This document shows, one piece after another, positions 1-9,792 of a DNA stretch of 64,000 nucleotides. The stretch spans positions 420,739 to 484,738 of the forward strand of contig JACKLW010000006.1 in the NCBI GenBank assembly GCA_024235715.1, in the 5' to 3' direction. The translations under genes were made by a program, and so were the position numbers. Origin of the DNA: Accumulibacter sp. Lineage in GTDB: Bacteria > Pseudomonadota > Gammaproteobacteria > Burkholderiales > Rhodocyclaceae. The notes under the pieces were generated by a model. It was given only the letters and a program-made list of their open reading frames with translations, was not told where the DNA came from and did no database searches. How positions within the stretch are numbered: position 1 is the first letter of the stretch; every line of letters starts with the position of its first letter.

Positions 1-624
1 GCGAAGACCGGTACCAACGAGCTGGTGTCGACCAGCGAGGAAGTCCAGAATCGCTTTCTCAAGCTGCTGGTGACGCAGCTGAAAAACCAGGATCCACTCA
101 ACCCGCTCGACAACGCAGCGGTAACGACGCAGATCTCGCAGATCAATACGGTCACCGGCATCGAACGGCTGAATGCGACGCTGGAGACCTTGCTGAGTAC
201 CTACAGCGATGGGCAGGCCGTACAGGCCGCGGCGCTGATCGGCAAGAGCGTGCTGGTCGGTGGTTCAGGGCTGAGCCTGCTCAATGGCGTGGCGAACGGC
301 GGCGTCAAGCTCGCCGAGCCGGCCGACAACGTGACCCTGAGCATTCTCGGTGCCAGCGGCAACGTGCTGCAGAGCGAGCAGCTCGGGGCACGCGAAGCGG
401 GCAGCTTTGCATTCACCTGGGACGGCAAGACCTCCGCAGGGACCGATGCGCCTCCGGGCAGCTACGGCTTCGTGGTCAATGCCGTGCGCGGCAGCGAACA
501 GGTGCCCGCAGAAACGCTGCAGATTGGCACGGTCAATGCGTTGGTCAGAGACAAGGGCGGTTTCCAGCTCGATCTCGGCGGACTCGGTCGGGTGGATTTC
601 AGCAAGGTTCAGCAGATTCTCTAG
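1..624 (+). CDS. flgD: Flagellar hook assembly scaffold FlgD (5' end outside window)
   Basis: FlgD caps the growing hook and is needed for FlgE polymerisation outside the cell. The reading frame is open to base 1, so the start lies upstream; a GTG at 25 is only an internal codon that could be mistaken for a start. The family signature FLKLLVTQLKNQDPLNPLDN is near the visible N-terminus, and the C-terminal half looks like the FlgD Ig/tudor-like region (FTWDGKTSAGTDAPPGSYGF). It is followed 15 bases later by flgE, as in most flg operons. Family assignment is secure; length cannot be judged. Confidence 0.95.
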   Translation, partial: AKTGTNELVSTSEEVQNRFLKLLVTQLKNQDPLNPLDNAAVTTQISQINTVTGIERLNATLETLLSTYSDGQAVQAAALIGKSVLVGGSGLSLLNGVANGGVKLAEPADNVTLSILGASGNVLQSEQLGAREAGSFAFTWDGKTSAGTDAPPGSYGFVVNAVRGSEQVPAETLQIGTVNALVRDKGGFQLDLGGLGRVDFSKVQQIL

Positions 625-639
625 GAGCAGGGGGCAGGA

Positions 640-1893
640 ATGAGCTTTCAACAGGGTTTGAGTGGTCTCGACGCGGCGTCTGTAGCACTCGACGTGATCG
701 GCAACAATGTCGCCAACTCGAGTACCGTCGGTTTCAAGGGTGCGACCGCCAACTTCGCTGACGTCTATGCAGCCTCGCTGGGCATCGTCGGCGCATCGCA
801 GATCGGTATCGGTGTCGGCATCTCGGCGATCCAGCAGCAGTTTACGCAGGGCAATCTGACGACGACCAACAATCCCCTCGATCTGGCGATCAATGGCGGC
901 GGTTTTTTCCGCATGAGCCAGGGCGGGGCAGTCAGCTACACGCGCAACGGCCAGTTCCACATCGACAACGAGGGTTACATCATCAATGACCAAACCCTGC
1001 GCCTGACCGGTTATCCGGTCACCACCAGTGGCCAGATCTCGCCGTCGAACCCGGTCGAACTGCAGCTGAGCGCCAGCCAGATTCCGCCGCGTGCGACCAG
1101 CGACCCGCTGTCGGGAGACCTGACGGCGGTACTGAATCTCGACTCGCGCGACTCGGTTCCGGCGCTGAGTCCTTTCGACTACGCCAATCCGGCCACCTAC
1201 AATTTCTCGACTGCCCTGACGGTCTTCGACACCCTGGGCGTGGTGCACAACCTGGCCACGTACTACGTTCTCAACGCGCCAAGCGCTCCGGCCGGTGGTG
1301 AATGGACCGTGCACGCGACGCTCGATGGTGCCGACCCGCAACTGGTCGCTGGCGGCAATCTTGTCTTTGACACCTCGGGTACGCTCAGCCCGGCCTCGGC
1401 ACTGCATACGCTGCCTACCTGGAACCTGAGCAGCGGTGCTGCTTCGCCGTGGTCGCCGGGGACCATGAACTTCACTGGCACGACGCAGTACGGCAGTGAT
1501 TCGAGCGTCGACAGCCTGACGCAGGGAGGTTTCGCTTCCGGCAGCCTGGTCGGCGTCGGTGTCAACAACGACGGTATCGTGCAGGGGCGCTACAGCAACG
1601 GCCAGACGCGCAACATGGGGCAGGTCGTGCTGGCCAGCTTTGCCGACCCGAATGGGCTGCTGAATCTCGGCAACAACCAGTGGCGGTCGACGTCGGTATC
1701 CGGTCCCGAATTGATCGGTGCGCCGGCGTCGGGGAGTCGTGGCGTCATCCAGTCGGCTGCGGTCGAGGATTCGAACGTCGATCTGACCAACGAACTGGTG
1801 GCGATGATCACCGCGCAGCGCAATTACCAGGCCAACGCACAGACGATCAAGACCCAGGACCAGGTACTGCAAACGCTGGTCAACCTGCGCTGA
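640..1893 (+). CDS. flgE: Flagellar hook protein FlgE
   Basis: Structural subunit of the hook, exported through the flagellar type III apparatus. The 417-residue product has the N-terminal rod/hook signature (GLSGLDAASVALDVIGNNVANS) and the C-terminal D0 helix (ELVAMITAQRNYQANAQTIK) that form the coiled-coil core. Length is close to the enterobacterial protein (about 400). The start ATG follows a GGAGCAGGGGGCAGGA purine-rich stretch. It lies between flgD and flgF in the classical order. Confidence 0.96.
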   Translation: MSFQQGLSGLDAASVALDVIGNNVANSSTVGFKGATANFADVYAASLGIVGASQIGIGVGISAIQQQFTQGNLTTTNNPLDLAINGGGFFRMSQGGAVSYTRNGQFHIDNEGYIINDQTLRLTGYPVTTSGQISPSNPVELQLSASQIPPRATSDPLSGDLTAVLNLDSRDSVPALSPFDYANPATYNFSTALTVFDTLGVVHNLATYYVLNAPSAPAGGEWTVHATLDGADPQLVAGGNLVFDTSGTLSPASALHTLPTWNLSSGAASPWSPGTMNFTGTTQYGSDSSVDSLTQGGFASGSLVGVGVNNDGIVQGRYSNGQTRNMGQVVLASFADPNGLLNLGNNQWRSTSVSGPELIGAPASGSRGVIQSAAVEDSNVDLTNELVAMITAQRNYQANAQTIKTQDQVLQTLVNLR

Positions 1894-1933
1894 TGACTGA
1901 CCCGGGCGCAACCAACATGAGTGCGGTGTGGCG

Positions 1934-2683
1934 ATGGATCGCCTGATCTACACGGCAATGAGCGGCGCCAAGCAGGTCTTCCTGCAGCAGGCCGGCGTCG
2001 CCCAGAACCTGGCCAATGCCACGACTACGGGCTACCGCGCGATGGAGCACCGCTTCCGCGCGGTGCCGGTGCTCGGACCGGGAGAGCCGACACGCGCGTT
2101 CGCGGCCGACGCCTCGGTGGCCAATGTCTTCGAGCAGGGGCCGCTGACGGTCACCGGCCGGCCGCTCGATGTCGCGGTCAATGGCGCCGGCTGGATCGCC
2201 GTGCAGGGGGGGGATGGTCGCGAAGCCTTCACCCGTGCCGGCAACCTCAAGACCGATGCCAACGGTGTGCTGCAGACCAGCGACGGCTTCAACGTGCTCG
2301 GCGAGGGCGGCCCGATCGCACTGCCGCCGGACAACAACATCGTGATCGCCGTCGACGGGACCGTGTCGAGCATTGCGCGCGTCGGTGCCGGGGCGATCAA
2401 CAACACCAACGTGGTTGGCCGCATCAAGCTGGTCAATCCGCCGGAGAACGAACTGGTGCGTGGTGATGACGGCCTGTTCAGGACGGCCAACGGTCTGCCG
2501 GTTCTCGCCGATGAGAACGTCAAGCTGACGCCCGAGGCGCTCGAGGGAAGCAACGCCAACGCGGTCGACGCGATGGTCAGAATGATCAGTCTGGCGCGCC
2601 AGTTCGAGATGCAGATCAAGATGTTGCAGACGGCCGACGCCAACGCACGAACGGCCAGCCAGATTCTAACCATCAACCGCTGA
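1934..2683 (+). CDS. flgF: Flagellar basal-body proximal rod protein FlgF
   Basis: A rod subunit of the axial family. The 249-residue product begins MDRLIYTAMSGAKQVFLQQA and contains the NLANATTTGYRAMEHRF rod signature; the C-terminus ends with the conserved amphipathic helix (MVRMISLARQFEMQIKMLQT). I chose ATG 1934 because it gives the canonical M-D-R-x-I-Y start. A GTG six bases upstream is in frame, and no strong ribosome site separates the two. It is followed by flgG after 15 bases. Confidence 0.94.
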   Translation: MDRLIYTAMSGAKQVFLQQAGVAQNLANATTTGYRAMEHRFRAVPVLGPGEPTRAFAADASVANVFEQGPLTVTGRPLDVAVNGAGWIAVQGGDGREAFTRAGNLKTDANGVLQTSDGFNVLGEGGPIALPPDNNIVIAVDGTVSSIARVGAGAINNTNVVGRIKLVNPPENELVRGDDGLFRTANGLPVLADENVKLTPEALEGSNANAVDAMVRMISLARQFEMQIKMLQTADANARTASQILTINR

Positions 2684-2698
2684 TAGGATGACTGCACG

Positions 2699-3481
2699 AT
2701 GATCCGCTCACTGTGGACTGCCAGCACCGGTCTCAACGCCCAACAGGTACAGATCGACATCATCGCCAACAACCTGGCGAACGTCAGCACCAATGGTTTC
2801 AAGCAGGCGCGCGGCATCTTCGCCGATCTGCTCTATCAAACGCTGCGTCAGCCGGGCGCCCAGTCATCCCAGACGACGCAGATTCCCGACGGTCTGCAAA
2901 TCGGCCTCGGGGTGACGCCGGTGTCCACCGGACGGATCTTCACGCAGGGATCTCTGCAGCAGACCGGCAACAGCCTGGACATGGCCATCGACGGCGCGGG
3001 CTTCTTTCAAGTCCTGCTGCCCGACGGGACTACCGCCTATACCCGTGACGGCTCGTTCCAGAAAGACAACCAGGGGCAGATCGTCACGACCAGCGGTTAC
3101 CCCCTGCAGCCGGCGATCACCATTCCCCAGGATGCGCTGAGCATTACCGTCGGCACCGATGGCGTGGTCAGCATCACCCAGCCAGCCAATGCGGCGACGG
3201 TGCAGATCGGCACCATCCAGGTCGCCACCTTCATCAACAACGGTGGCCTGCTGGCCGTTGGCGACAACCTCTACCTGGAGACCGCGTCGAGCGGCACGCC
3301 GACGCCCAATACGCCGGGAACGAACGGTTCCGGACTCGTCGTGCAGAACTATGTCGAGGCGTCCAACGTGAACGTCGCGCAGGAACTGGTGAACATGATC
3401 CAGACACAACGTGCCTACGAGCTGAACTCGAAGGTGGTGTCGACTTCGGACCAGATGCTGGCGCGTCTGACCCAGTTGTAG
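2699..3481 (+). CDS. flgG: Flagellar basal-body distal rod protein FlgG
   Basis: Distal rod subunit that passes through the P and L rings. The 260-residue product matches the family's usual length and starts [20 protein letters not shown], followed by [24 protein letters not shown], which is the FlgG-specific form of the rod signature. The C-terminal helix [20 protein letters not shown] is typical. It sits directly before the L-ring gene flgH in the operon. Confidence 0.97.
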   Translation: MIRSLWTASTGLNAQQVQIDIIANNLANVSTNGFKQARGIFADLLYQTLRQPGAQSSQTTQIPDGLQIGLGVTPVSTGRIFTQGSLQQTGNSLDMAIDGAGFFQVLLPDGTTAYTRDGSFQKDNQGQIVTTSGYPLQPAITIPQDALSITVGTDGVVSITQPANAATVQIGTIQVATFINNGGLLAVGDNLYLETASSGTPTPNTPGTNGSGLVVQNYVEASNVNVAQELVNMIQTQRAYELNSKVVSTSDQMLARLTQL

Positions 3482-3490
3482 GCACTGGCC

Positions 3491-4186
3491 ATGGCCGCCA
3501 ATCGCCTGCCGCTCATCAAGTACCTGGCGCTGCTTCCGGGGCTGCTCCTGATGGCTGCCTGCACGACGGTTCCGCCGACCAACATCCATCAGCCGATGAC
3601 CGCCCGCCCGCAGCATCGCACCGACGCCCTGGCGGCAAATCTTGCGGCAACCGGCAGCATCTACCAGGCAGGGTCGTCGAGGACGCTGTTCGAAGACCGG
3701 CGCGCGCGTTACGTCGGCGATACGATCACGGTGACGATTACCGAGAACACCTCCGCAGCGACCAAATCGAACAACAACGTCAGCCGGACCGGCAGCATCA
3801 GTGCCTCGGCCGGGCCCTTCGTCGGGTCTCCGGCCAACTGGTTCAGGCCAGCGGAATTGAGTGCCAGCAGCAGCAATGTCGCTGCCGGAAAGGGCGACGC
3901 TGCTGCCAACAACGTTTTCACCGGGACCATCACGGTGACGGTCATCGAGGTGCTGCCGAACGGGAATCTGGTCGTCTCGGGTGAAAAGCAGGTGGCGATT
4001 GGTCAGGGACAGGAATACATCCGCCTTTCGGGAATCGTCAATCCGTATTTCGTCAACGCCGCCAATACCATCCCGTCGTCACAGATTGCCGATGCACGGA
4101 TCGAATACAAGGAAAGCGGTGCAATCAGCGAAGCGCAGGTAATGGGCTGGCTGGCACGGTTCTTTCTTACGGTAATGCCATTCTAA
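3491..4186 (+). CDS. flgH: Flagellar L-ring lipoprotein FlgH
   Basis: Outer-membrane lipoprotein forming the L ring bushing around the rod. The 231-residue precursor has a lipobox (LLMAAC, Cys24) after a hydrophobic segment, so signal peptidase II cleavage before Cys24 is expected. The family core is visible (SRTLFEDRRARYVGDTITVT, GNLVVSGEKQVAIGQGQEYI, the end GWLARFFLTVMPF). The stop is followed by an AAGGAGA site serving flgI. Confidence 0.96.
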   Translation: MAANRLPLIKYLALLPGLLLMAACTTVPPTNIHQPMTARPQHRTDALAANLAATGSIYQAGSSRTLFEDRRARYVGDTITVTITENTSAATKSNNNVSRTGSISASAGPFVGSPANWFRPAELSASSSNVAAGKGDAAANNVFTGTITVTVIEVLPNGNLVVSGEKQVAIGQGQEYIRLSGIVNPYFVNAANTIPSSQIADARIEYKESGAISEAQVMGWLARFFLTVMPF

Positions 4187-4198
4187 GGAGAACGGAAC

Positions 4199-5335
4199 GT
4201 GGCCCCGAACATCAGCAAGCGAGTCAGCGGCGTTCTCTGCCGTACGGCGATTCTTGCCGCTCTGGCGATGGCCCTGCTGACGTCGCCGGCGGCGGCGGAA
4301 CGAATCAAGGATCTGGCCTCGGTCCAGGGGGTACGCAGCAACCAGCTGGTCGGCTACGGCCTGGTGGTCGGCCTGGACGGTACTGGCGACCAGACCACGC
4401 AGACGCCGTTTACCACCCAGAGCATCATCAACATGCTGGCGCAACTCGGCACGACCCTGCCGACGACCCAGTCACTGCAGCTCAAGAATGTCGCCGCGGT
4501 CATGGTCACCGCCAACCTGCCGGCGTTTGCCAGAATCGGGCAGGTGATCGACATCACCGTCTCGTCGATGGGCAATGCCAAGAGCCTGCGTGGTGGCACG
4601 CTGGTGATGACCCCGCTGAAGGGCTCCGACGGGCAGATCTACGCGCAGGCGCAGGGTAACGTGCTGGTTCCGGGCGCCGGTGCGGCAGCCGCGGGCAGCA
4701 GGGTGACGGTCAACCACCTGCTTGCCGGCCGGATCGTCGGCGGGGCCACGGTCGAGCGCGAGGTTCCGACAGCGCTCGGGCAGGGGCCGTTCGTTCATTA
4801 TGAAATGCGCAGCACTGACTTCAGCACCACGCAGCGGGTGGTCGAGGTGATCAATCGCGAGATCGGCCCCGGGATTGCACAGGCAATCGACGGCAGGCGT
4901 ATCCAGGTCGTCGCCCCCGAGGATGCGAACAGCCGGGTGGCCTTCCTGGGGCGCCTGGAGAGCCTTGAAGTTCGCCCGGCCAAGGGCATCGCCAAGGTGA
5001 TCATCAACCCGCGTACCGGTTCGGTGGTCATGAACCAGACGGTGACCATCGAATCCTGCGCGGTTGCGCATGGCAATCTCTCGGTGGTGATCAATACCGA
5101 ACAGAAGGTCAGTCAGCCGAATGCGCTGGCTGCGGGACAGACGGTGACCACCACACAAAGTGAGATCGAGATCAAACAGGGCGGCGGTTCCTTGATGTCG
5201 GTGACAGCCGGCGCCAATCTCGCGGAGGTGGTCAAGGCGATCAATGCGCTTGGCGCCGGGCCGCAGGACCTGTTGTCCATCCTGCAATCGATGAAAGCGG
5301 CGGGCGCCTTGCGCGCCGAGCTCGAGATCATCTAG
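4199..5335 (+). CDS. flgI: Flagellar P-ring protein FlgI
   Basis: Periplasmic P-ring subunit assembling in the peptidoglycan layer. The start is GTG, 6 bases after AAGGAGA, which decides it. An N-terminal Sec signal ([17 protein letters not shown]) precedes the mature N-terminus [20 protein letters not shown]. The 378-residue length matches the family. The end carries the conserved FlgI terminal motif ([20 protein letters not shown]). Operon position after flgH fits. Confidence 0.97.
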   Translation: MAPNISKRVSGVLCRTAILAALAMALLTSPAAAERIKDLASVQGVRSNQLVGYGLVVGLDGTGDQTTQTPFTTQSIINMLAQLGTTLPTTQSLQLKNVAAVMVTANLPAFARIGQVIDITVSSMGNAKSLRGGTLVMTPLKGSDGQIYAQAQGNVLVPGAGAAAAGSRVTVNHLLAGRIVGGATVEREVPTALGQGPFVHYEMRSTDFSTTQRVVEVINREIGPGIAQAIDGRRIQVVAPEDANSRVAFLGRLESLEVRPAKGIAKVIINPRTGSVVMNQTVTIESCAVAHGNLSVVINTEQKVSQPNALAAGQTVTTTQSEIEIKQGGGSLMSVTAGANLAEVVKAINALGAGPQDLLSILQSMKAAGALRAELEII

Positions 5336-5380
5336 GCATCGTTCGCGACGCACGTAAACACAAGCAGCCGAAACAAAGCC

Positions 5381-6310
5381 ATGAATTCGATCGATCTGTC
5401 CACTACCCGCCTTGTCGTCGACCCCGCTGCGGCGGCCGATTTGCGCGCCACGCTGGGCAAGGATGCGCAGGGCGGCCTGAAGCAGGTGGCGCAACAGTTC
5501 GAAGGCATGCTCCTGCACCTGATGCTGAAGAGCATGCGCGACGCCAGTGGCAGCAGCGGATTGCTGGACAGCGACCAGAGTCGTTTCTTTACCGCCATCG
5601 GCGACCAGCAGATGGCCTTGAATCTTGCGTCCCAGATGCCCATTGGCCTGGCCGGGCTGATCGCGCAGCAGGCGGGGCGACAGGGGGAAGGCACTGCCGT
5701 TTCGCCGCTTGTCGCCCTGCAGCAGTCCTTGCGCGCGCAGAATGCGGCGACTGCTGCCGCGGCACAGTATTCCGCCGTCGGCGCCAGGCGCAACACGGCC
5801 AGTCCCGCCATTGGCTGGGCCAGTGCGGAAGCGTCGGCGATCGCTCCGCGTGACTTTGTCGAGCAGGTCTGGCCGCACGCCGTCGAGGCGGCCGCGACGA
5901 CCGGCGTGCCGCCGCATTTTCTGGTCGCGCAGTCGGCCCTGGAAACGGGCTGGGGCAAACACGAAATCAGAAACCCCGATGGCTCGCAGAGTTTCAACCT
6001 TTTTGGCATCAAGGCCGGGCGAAGTTGGTCGGGACCGACGGTCGAGGTGCGAACCAGCGAATTCGTCGATGGCGTGGCGCAGGCCGAGCGCGCCCGATTC
6101 CGTGTCTACGCTTCCTATGCGGAAGCCTTCCGCGACTATGCGAAGCTGCTGAGCAGCAAGGCGCGCTTTTCCGGCGTCATCGGCCAGCAGGATCCGGCGC
6201 AGTTCGCGCGCTCGCTGCAGGAAGCCGGCTACGCCACCGATCCGATGTACGCCGACAAGATCACGCGCATCATCAGCGGCGAAACACTGCGGCAGGCGCT
6301 GTCCGGCTAG
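5381..6310 (+). CDS. flgJ: Rod-assembly protein and peptidoglycan hydrolase FlgJ
   Basis: Two-domain FlgJ: an N-terminal rod-binding/capping domain (about residues 20-100, with QFEGMLLHLMLKSMRDAS) and a C-terminal glucosaminidase-type domain (about 155-309) that opens the peptidoglycan for rod passage. Glu188 in the SALETGWG motif is the probable catalytic acid. The 309-residue length is that of the two-domain form found in beta- and gammaproteobacteria. It is the last gene before the flgK promoter. Confidence 0.96.
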   Translation: MNSIDLSTTRLVVDPAAAADLRATLGKDAQGGLKQVAQQFEGMLLHLMLKSMRDASGSSGLLDSDQSRFFTAIGDQQMALNLASQMPIGLAGLIAQQAGRQGEGTAVSPLVALQQSLRAQNAATAAAAQYSAVGARRNTASPAIGWASAEASAIAPRDFVEQVWPHAVEAAATTGVPPHFLVAQSALETGWGKHEIRNPDGSQSFNLFGIKAGRSWSGPTVEVRTSEFVDGVAQAERARFRVYASYAEAFRDYAKLLSSKARFSGVIGQQDPAQFARSLQEAGYATDPMYADKITRIISGETLRQALSG

Positions 6311-6338
6311 TTGCGCGGCAACTCGCCAGTGCAGCGGC

Positions 6339-6365
6339 TAAACTTTTTGGCCATACTGCCGTTTA
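6339..6365 (+). promoter_or_regulatory. Sigma-28 (FliA)-type promoter for flgKL
   Basis: TAAACTTT, 11 bases, then GCCGTTTA; this is TAAA-N15-GCCGTTTA against the FliA consensus TAAAGTTT-N11-GCCGATAA. It lies in the 82-base flgJ-flgK gap, 27 bases before the flgK ATG. A FliA promoter before flgKL is known in enterobacteria. Matches are by eye only. Confidence 0.65.
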
Positions 6366-6392
6366 CGGGACAGTTGAACAGAGGCTTGGCAC

Positions 6393-8438
6393 ATGAGCTC
6401 AGGAATCATAAGTACCAGCGTCACGGGTTTGCAGGCGGCTCAGCTTGGTTTGCTGACCACCGAGCACAACATCGCCAACGCCAACACCCCCGGTTTTTCG
6501 CGGCAGCGGACCATCCAGGCGACCAACCCGGCCGTGCTCACCGGTGCCGGTTTCATTGGTCTGGGCACGCACGTGGCGACGATCGAACGTATGTACAGTC
6601 GCTTCCTGACCGAGCAGGTCGATCGCTCGCAGGCCAGCGTCAGTGCACTCGACGCCTACCACGCGCAAATCAGTCAGATAGACAACCTGCTGGCCGATCC
6701 GGCGACCGGGCTGTCGCCGGCGCTACAGGATTTCTTCGCCAGCGTTCAGCAGGTCGCCACCGATCCGTCGCAGTTGCCCAGTCGCGAGGCCATGATCTCC
6801 ACGGCACAGTCGCTCAGCGCGCGCTATCAGGCGCTGGGCGGTCAGCTCGCCGAGATGTATGACAGCATCAACGGCGAAATCAGCGCAGCGGTGGCCGGGA
6901 TCAATGCCTTCGGCGAGGAGATCGCCTCGCTCAACGACCGTATCGCTGTCGCGCAGGCTTCCACCGGCCAGCCGGCGAATGACCTGCTCGACAGCCGTGA
7001 CCTGCTGGTCTTCGAGCTGAACAAGCTGATCAAGGCCAAGACAACGACCAACAGCGATGGCAGCTACAACGTCTTTGTCGGCAGTGGCCAGCAACTGGTC
7101 GTCGGCTCGCAGGCGGTCGGCTTTGCCGTGACGCCGTCTGCCGCCGACCCTTCTCGCCTGACGGTCGGCCTGCAGACCGCAGCCGGGGTTCGGGAGATGC
7201 CGGAATCGCTGCTTTCCGGTGGCAGCCTGGGCGGCCTGCTGGCGTTCCGCAGCGAATCGCTCGATCGGGCGAGCAATGACATCGGGCGCAATGCGGCATC
7301 GCTGGCGCTGACCTTCAACGCCCAGCATGCGCTCGGTCAGGATCTTCTCGGGCAATCCCTGCTTTCGTCGCCGCCGACGAGCTTCGCGCCGAACTTCTTT
7401 GCGCTCCCTTCGCCGACGGTGATCGCGAATACCCAGAATCCGGCTGCCAGTCCGACCGTCAGCGCCGCTTTCGTCAATCCGCCGCCCTTCGATGGCAACT
7501 TCTACACCGATCTGGGCAGCAGCGACTATCGACTGACGGCCGACGCGGCAGGCGTCACCCTGAGCCGCCTTTCCGACGACAGGCAATGGACAGGAGCAGA
7601 CCTGGCGGCGGTGAATGCCCTGTTGGCCACTGACGCGCAGGGATTCACCCTGGCTTCCTCCGCGCCATTGGTGGCCGGTTCGAGCTATCTCATCGAGCCT
7701 GTCCGTGGCGCCGCGCAGAACATCACGGTGAATTCGGCGCTGGTCGCCGACCCACGCCTGATCGCCGCCGCTGGTCCGCTGCGCACCGCCGTCGGGGCGG
7801 GCAATACCGGAGCGGCGACGGTCTCGCCGGGCAGTGCCGGACCGGGCTATCCGGGTGCCCTTGCCGCGCTGCCGATCAGCTTGAGCTATCAGGGCGGTGG
7901 GCTGACCAACTTTCCGGCGGGTACGATCGTGTCGGTCGCTGGCGGCGCGCCAGTGCTGATCGCTGCGCCGACCGACAGTGTCGCCTATAGCAGCGGGGCC
8001 GATATCACCCTGCTTGACTCGCTGAGCAGCGCTCCTCCCTCCGGCTTCACTTTCGCGATCACCGGTCTGCCGAACAATGGCGACACATTTTCGATTGTCA
8101 GCAACAGTGGCGCCACAGCGGACGGGCGCAACGCACTGTCTCTCGGGCTGCTGCAGACGCAGGACACCATGTCCGGGGGTACCGCCTCATACCAGGAAAC
8201 CTATGCGCAGCTGGTCGGCCAGGTCGGCAACAGGACGCGCCAGGTGGAGGTCAGCTCGCAGGCTCAGCAGGGACTGCTGGCCCAGGCGGAGGCCAGCCGG
8301 GACTCGCTTTCGGGGGTCAACCTCGACGAGGAGGCGGCGAACCTGATCCGCTATCAGCAGGCGTATCAGGCGTCGGCCAGGGCCCTGGAGATCGGCGCCA
8401 CTCTGTTCGATACCATTCTCGCCATAGCGGCGGGCTAA
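6393..8438 (+). CDS. flgK: Hook-filament junction protein FlgK (HAP1)
   Basis: First hook-associated protein, joining hook and filament. The N-terminus (GIISTSVTGLQAAQLGLLTTEHNIAN..NTPGFSRQR) and the C-terminus (SGVNLDEEAANLIRYQQAYQASARALEIGATLFDTILAI) are the conserved coiled-coil ends. At 681 residues it is longer than the enterobacterial protein (about 550); the extra length is in the variable surface-exposed middle, which is Ala/Gly/Ser/Pro-rich. It is followed by flgL after 10 bases with an AAGGAGAG site. Confidence 0.96.
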   Translation: MSSGIISTSVTGLQAAQLGLLTTEHNIANANTPGFSRQRTIQATNPAVLTGAGFIGLGTHVATIERMYSRFLTEQVDRSQASVSALDAYHAQISQIDNLLADPATGLSPALQDFFASVQQVATDPSQLPSREAMISTAQSLSARYQALGGQLAEMYDSINGEISAAVAGINAFGEEIASLNDRIAVAQASTGQPANDLLDSRDLLVFELNKLIKAKTTTNSDGSYNVFVGSGQQLVVGSQAVGFAVTPSAADPSRLTVGLQTAAGVREMPESLLSGGSLGGLLAFRSESLDRASNDIGRNAASLALTFNAQHALGQDLLGQSLLSSPPTSFAPNFFALPSPTVIANTQNPAASPTVSAAFVNPPPFDGNFYTDLGSSDYRLTADAAGVTLSRLSDDRQWTGADLAAVNALLATDAQGFTLASSAPLVAGSSYLIEPVRGAAQNITVNSALVADPRLIAAAGPLRTAVGAGNTGAATVSPGSAGPGYPGALAALPISLSYQGGGLTNFPAGTIVSVAGGAPVLIAAPTDSVAYSSGADITLLDSLSSAPPSGFTFAITGLPNNGDTFSIVSNSGATADGRNALSLGLLQTQDTMSGGTASYQETYAQLVGQVGNRTRQVEVSSQAQQGLLAQAEASRDSLSGVNLDEEAANLIRYQQAYQASARALEIGATLFDTILAIAAG

Positions 8439-8448
8439 GGAGAGGCAC

Positions 8449-9789
8449 ATGCGTGTCAGTACGGGTCAAATCTACGATGCTGCCGTGCTTGGCATGGAGC
8501 GCAACCAGAGTCAGCTGGTCAAGCTGCAGAATCAGATTTCCAGTGGGCGTCGGATGCTCACGCCAGCCGACGATCCGGTCGCCGCGGCGCGTGCCCTGGC
8601 TATCACCCAGAGCCGGGAAGTGGCCGCCCAGTACGCGCAGAATCAGGGCGCCGCGAGCGATCGTCTGGGCCTGGTCGACAGCCAGTTGAGCGCCTTGACC
8701 GATCTCCTGCAGAGTGTGCGCAGCCGCGTCGTGCAGGCAGGCAATACGGTGCTCGGCGACAGCGACCGTCAGGCGATAGCCGTCGAACTCGAGGAGCGCT
8801 TCAATGAACTGCTCGGGATTGCCAATAGCCGGACCGCCGAGGGCGACTATCTGTTTTCGGGCTATCAGAGCGAAACGAAGCCGTTTGCGCTCGCCGCAGC
8901 GCCGGCAGCAAGCGGCTCGGTGAGCTATTCCGGCGACGACGGCGAACGCTTGCTGCAGGTGGGCGCAGCACAGCAGATGGCGGCCAGCGTCGCCGGCAGC
9001 GAACTGTTCATGAACATCCGCGAGGGCAACGGGACCTTCACCACGGCGGCCGGCGGTGGCGGGACGGCGAACCAGGGGAGCGGGATTATCGACACTGGCT
9101 CGGTGCTCGATCAGCAGAAGTGGCAAAGTGCCCTGAACAGTGGTTTCCCGTGGCAGGGAACGAGCAATCGCAGTCTGCAGATCGTCTTTTCGTCTCCCGG
9201 TGGGGTCAGCAGTTACCAGCTGTTCGATGCCTCCACGCCGCCACCGCCTGCCGCCGCGGCGCCTCCGCAGGCGGTCAGCGATGTGACGCCGTTCGTCGCG
9301 GGACAGGCGATCCCGCTGCTCACCAAGGCGCAGCCGCCGGCCGCGCCGCTGACCACCGACTTTGGCGCGCAGGTGGTGATCGAAGGCACACCGGCTGCCG
9401 GCGACCGCTTCAGCATCGCTCCCGGTGGCAACAAGAGCGTCTTCCAGACGATGCAGGAAGTGATCGGCCTGTTGCGTTCGCCGCTCGATTCCAGCGCCGC
9501 CAGAACGGTGTTTTCCGGGGAACTGGCGGGGCATCTGCGCAACTTCGACCAGGTGCAGGCGAATGTCAGTCGCGTGCAGGCATCGGTTGGCGCGCGTCTG
9601 CAGGCACTGGACGGCCTGAGCGACAACTCGGCGGCAGTCGATGTCAAGTATCAGCAGACCCTCTCCGATCTCCAGGATCTGGACTATGCGAAAGCAATAT
9701 CCGACTTCACCCGCCAGCAGATCAGTCTCGAAGCGGCGCAGAAATCCTTCGTCACGGTCAGCGGCCTGAGCCTTTTCAACTACCTCTGA
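8449..9789 (+). CDS. flgL: Hook-filament junction protein FlgL (HAP3)
   Basis: Second junction protein, related to flagellin at both ends. The N-terminus has RVSTGQIYDAAVLGMERNQS and the family signature LQNQISSGRRMLTPADDPVA; the C-terminus has the flagellin-like YQQTLSDLQDLDYAKAISDF. At 446 residues it exceeds the enterobacterial FlgL (about 320), with an insert in the central domain that includes a Pro/Ala run (TPPPPAAAAPP) near residue 265. It directly follows flgK. Confidence 0.95.
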   Translation: MRVSTGQIYDAAVLGMERNQSQLVKLQNQISSGRRMLTPADDPVAAARALAITQSREVAAQYAQNQGAASDRLGLVDSQLSALTDLLQSVRSRVVQAGNTVLGDSDRQAIAVELEERFNELLGIANSRTAEGDYLFSGYQSETKPFALAAAPAASGSVSYSGDDGERLLQVGAAQQMAASVAGSELFMNIREGNGTFTTAAGGGGTANQGSGIIDTGSVLDQQKWQSALNSGFPWQGTSNRSLQIVFSSPGGVSSYQLFDASTPPPPAAAAPPQAVSDVTPFVAGQAIPLLTKAQPPAAPLTTDFGAQVVIEGTPAAGDRFSIAPGGNKSVFQTMQEVIGLLRSPLDSSAARTVFSGELAGHLRNFDQVQANVSRVQASVGARLQALDGLSDNSAAVDVKYQQTLSDLQDLDYAKAISDFTRQQISLEAAQKSFVTVSGLSLFNYL

Positions 9790-9792
9790 TCG

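Noticed and set aside
4157-4175. Sigma-54-like TGGCACGGTTCTTTCT at the end of flgH
   Set aside because: The -12 GC is missing (TTTCT) and it is inside coding sequence just before flgI.
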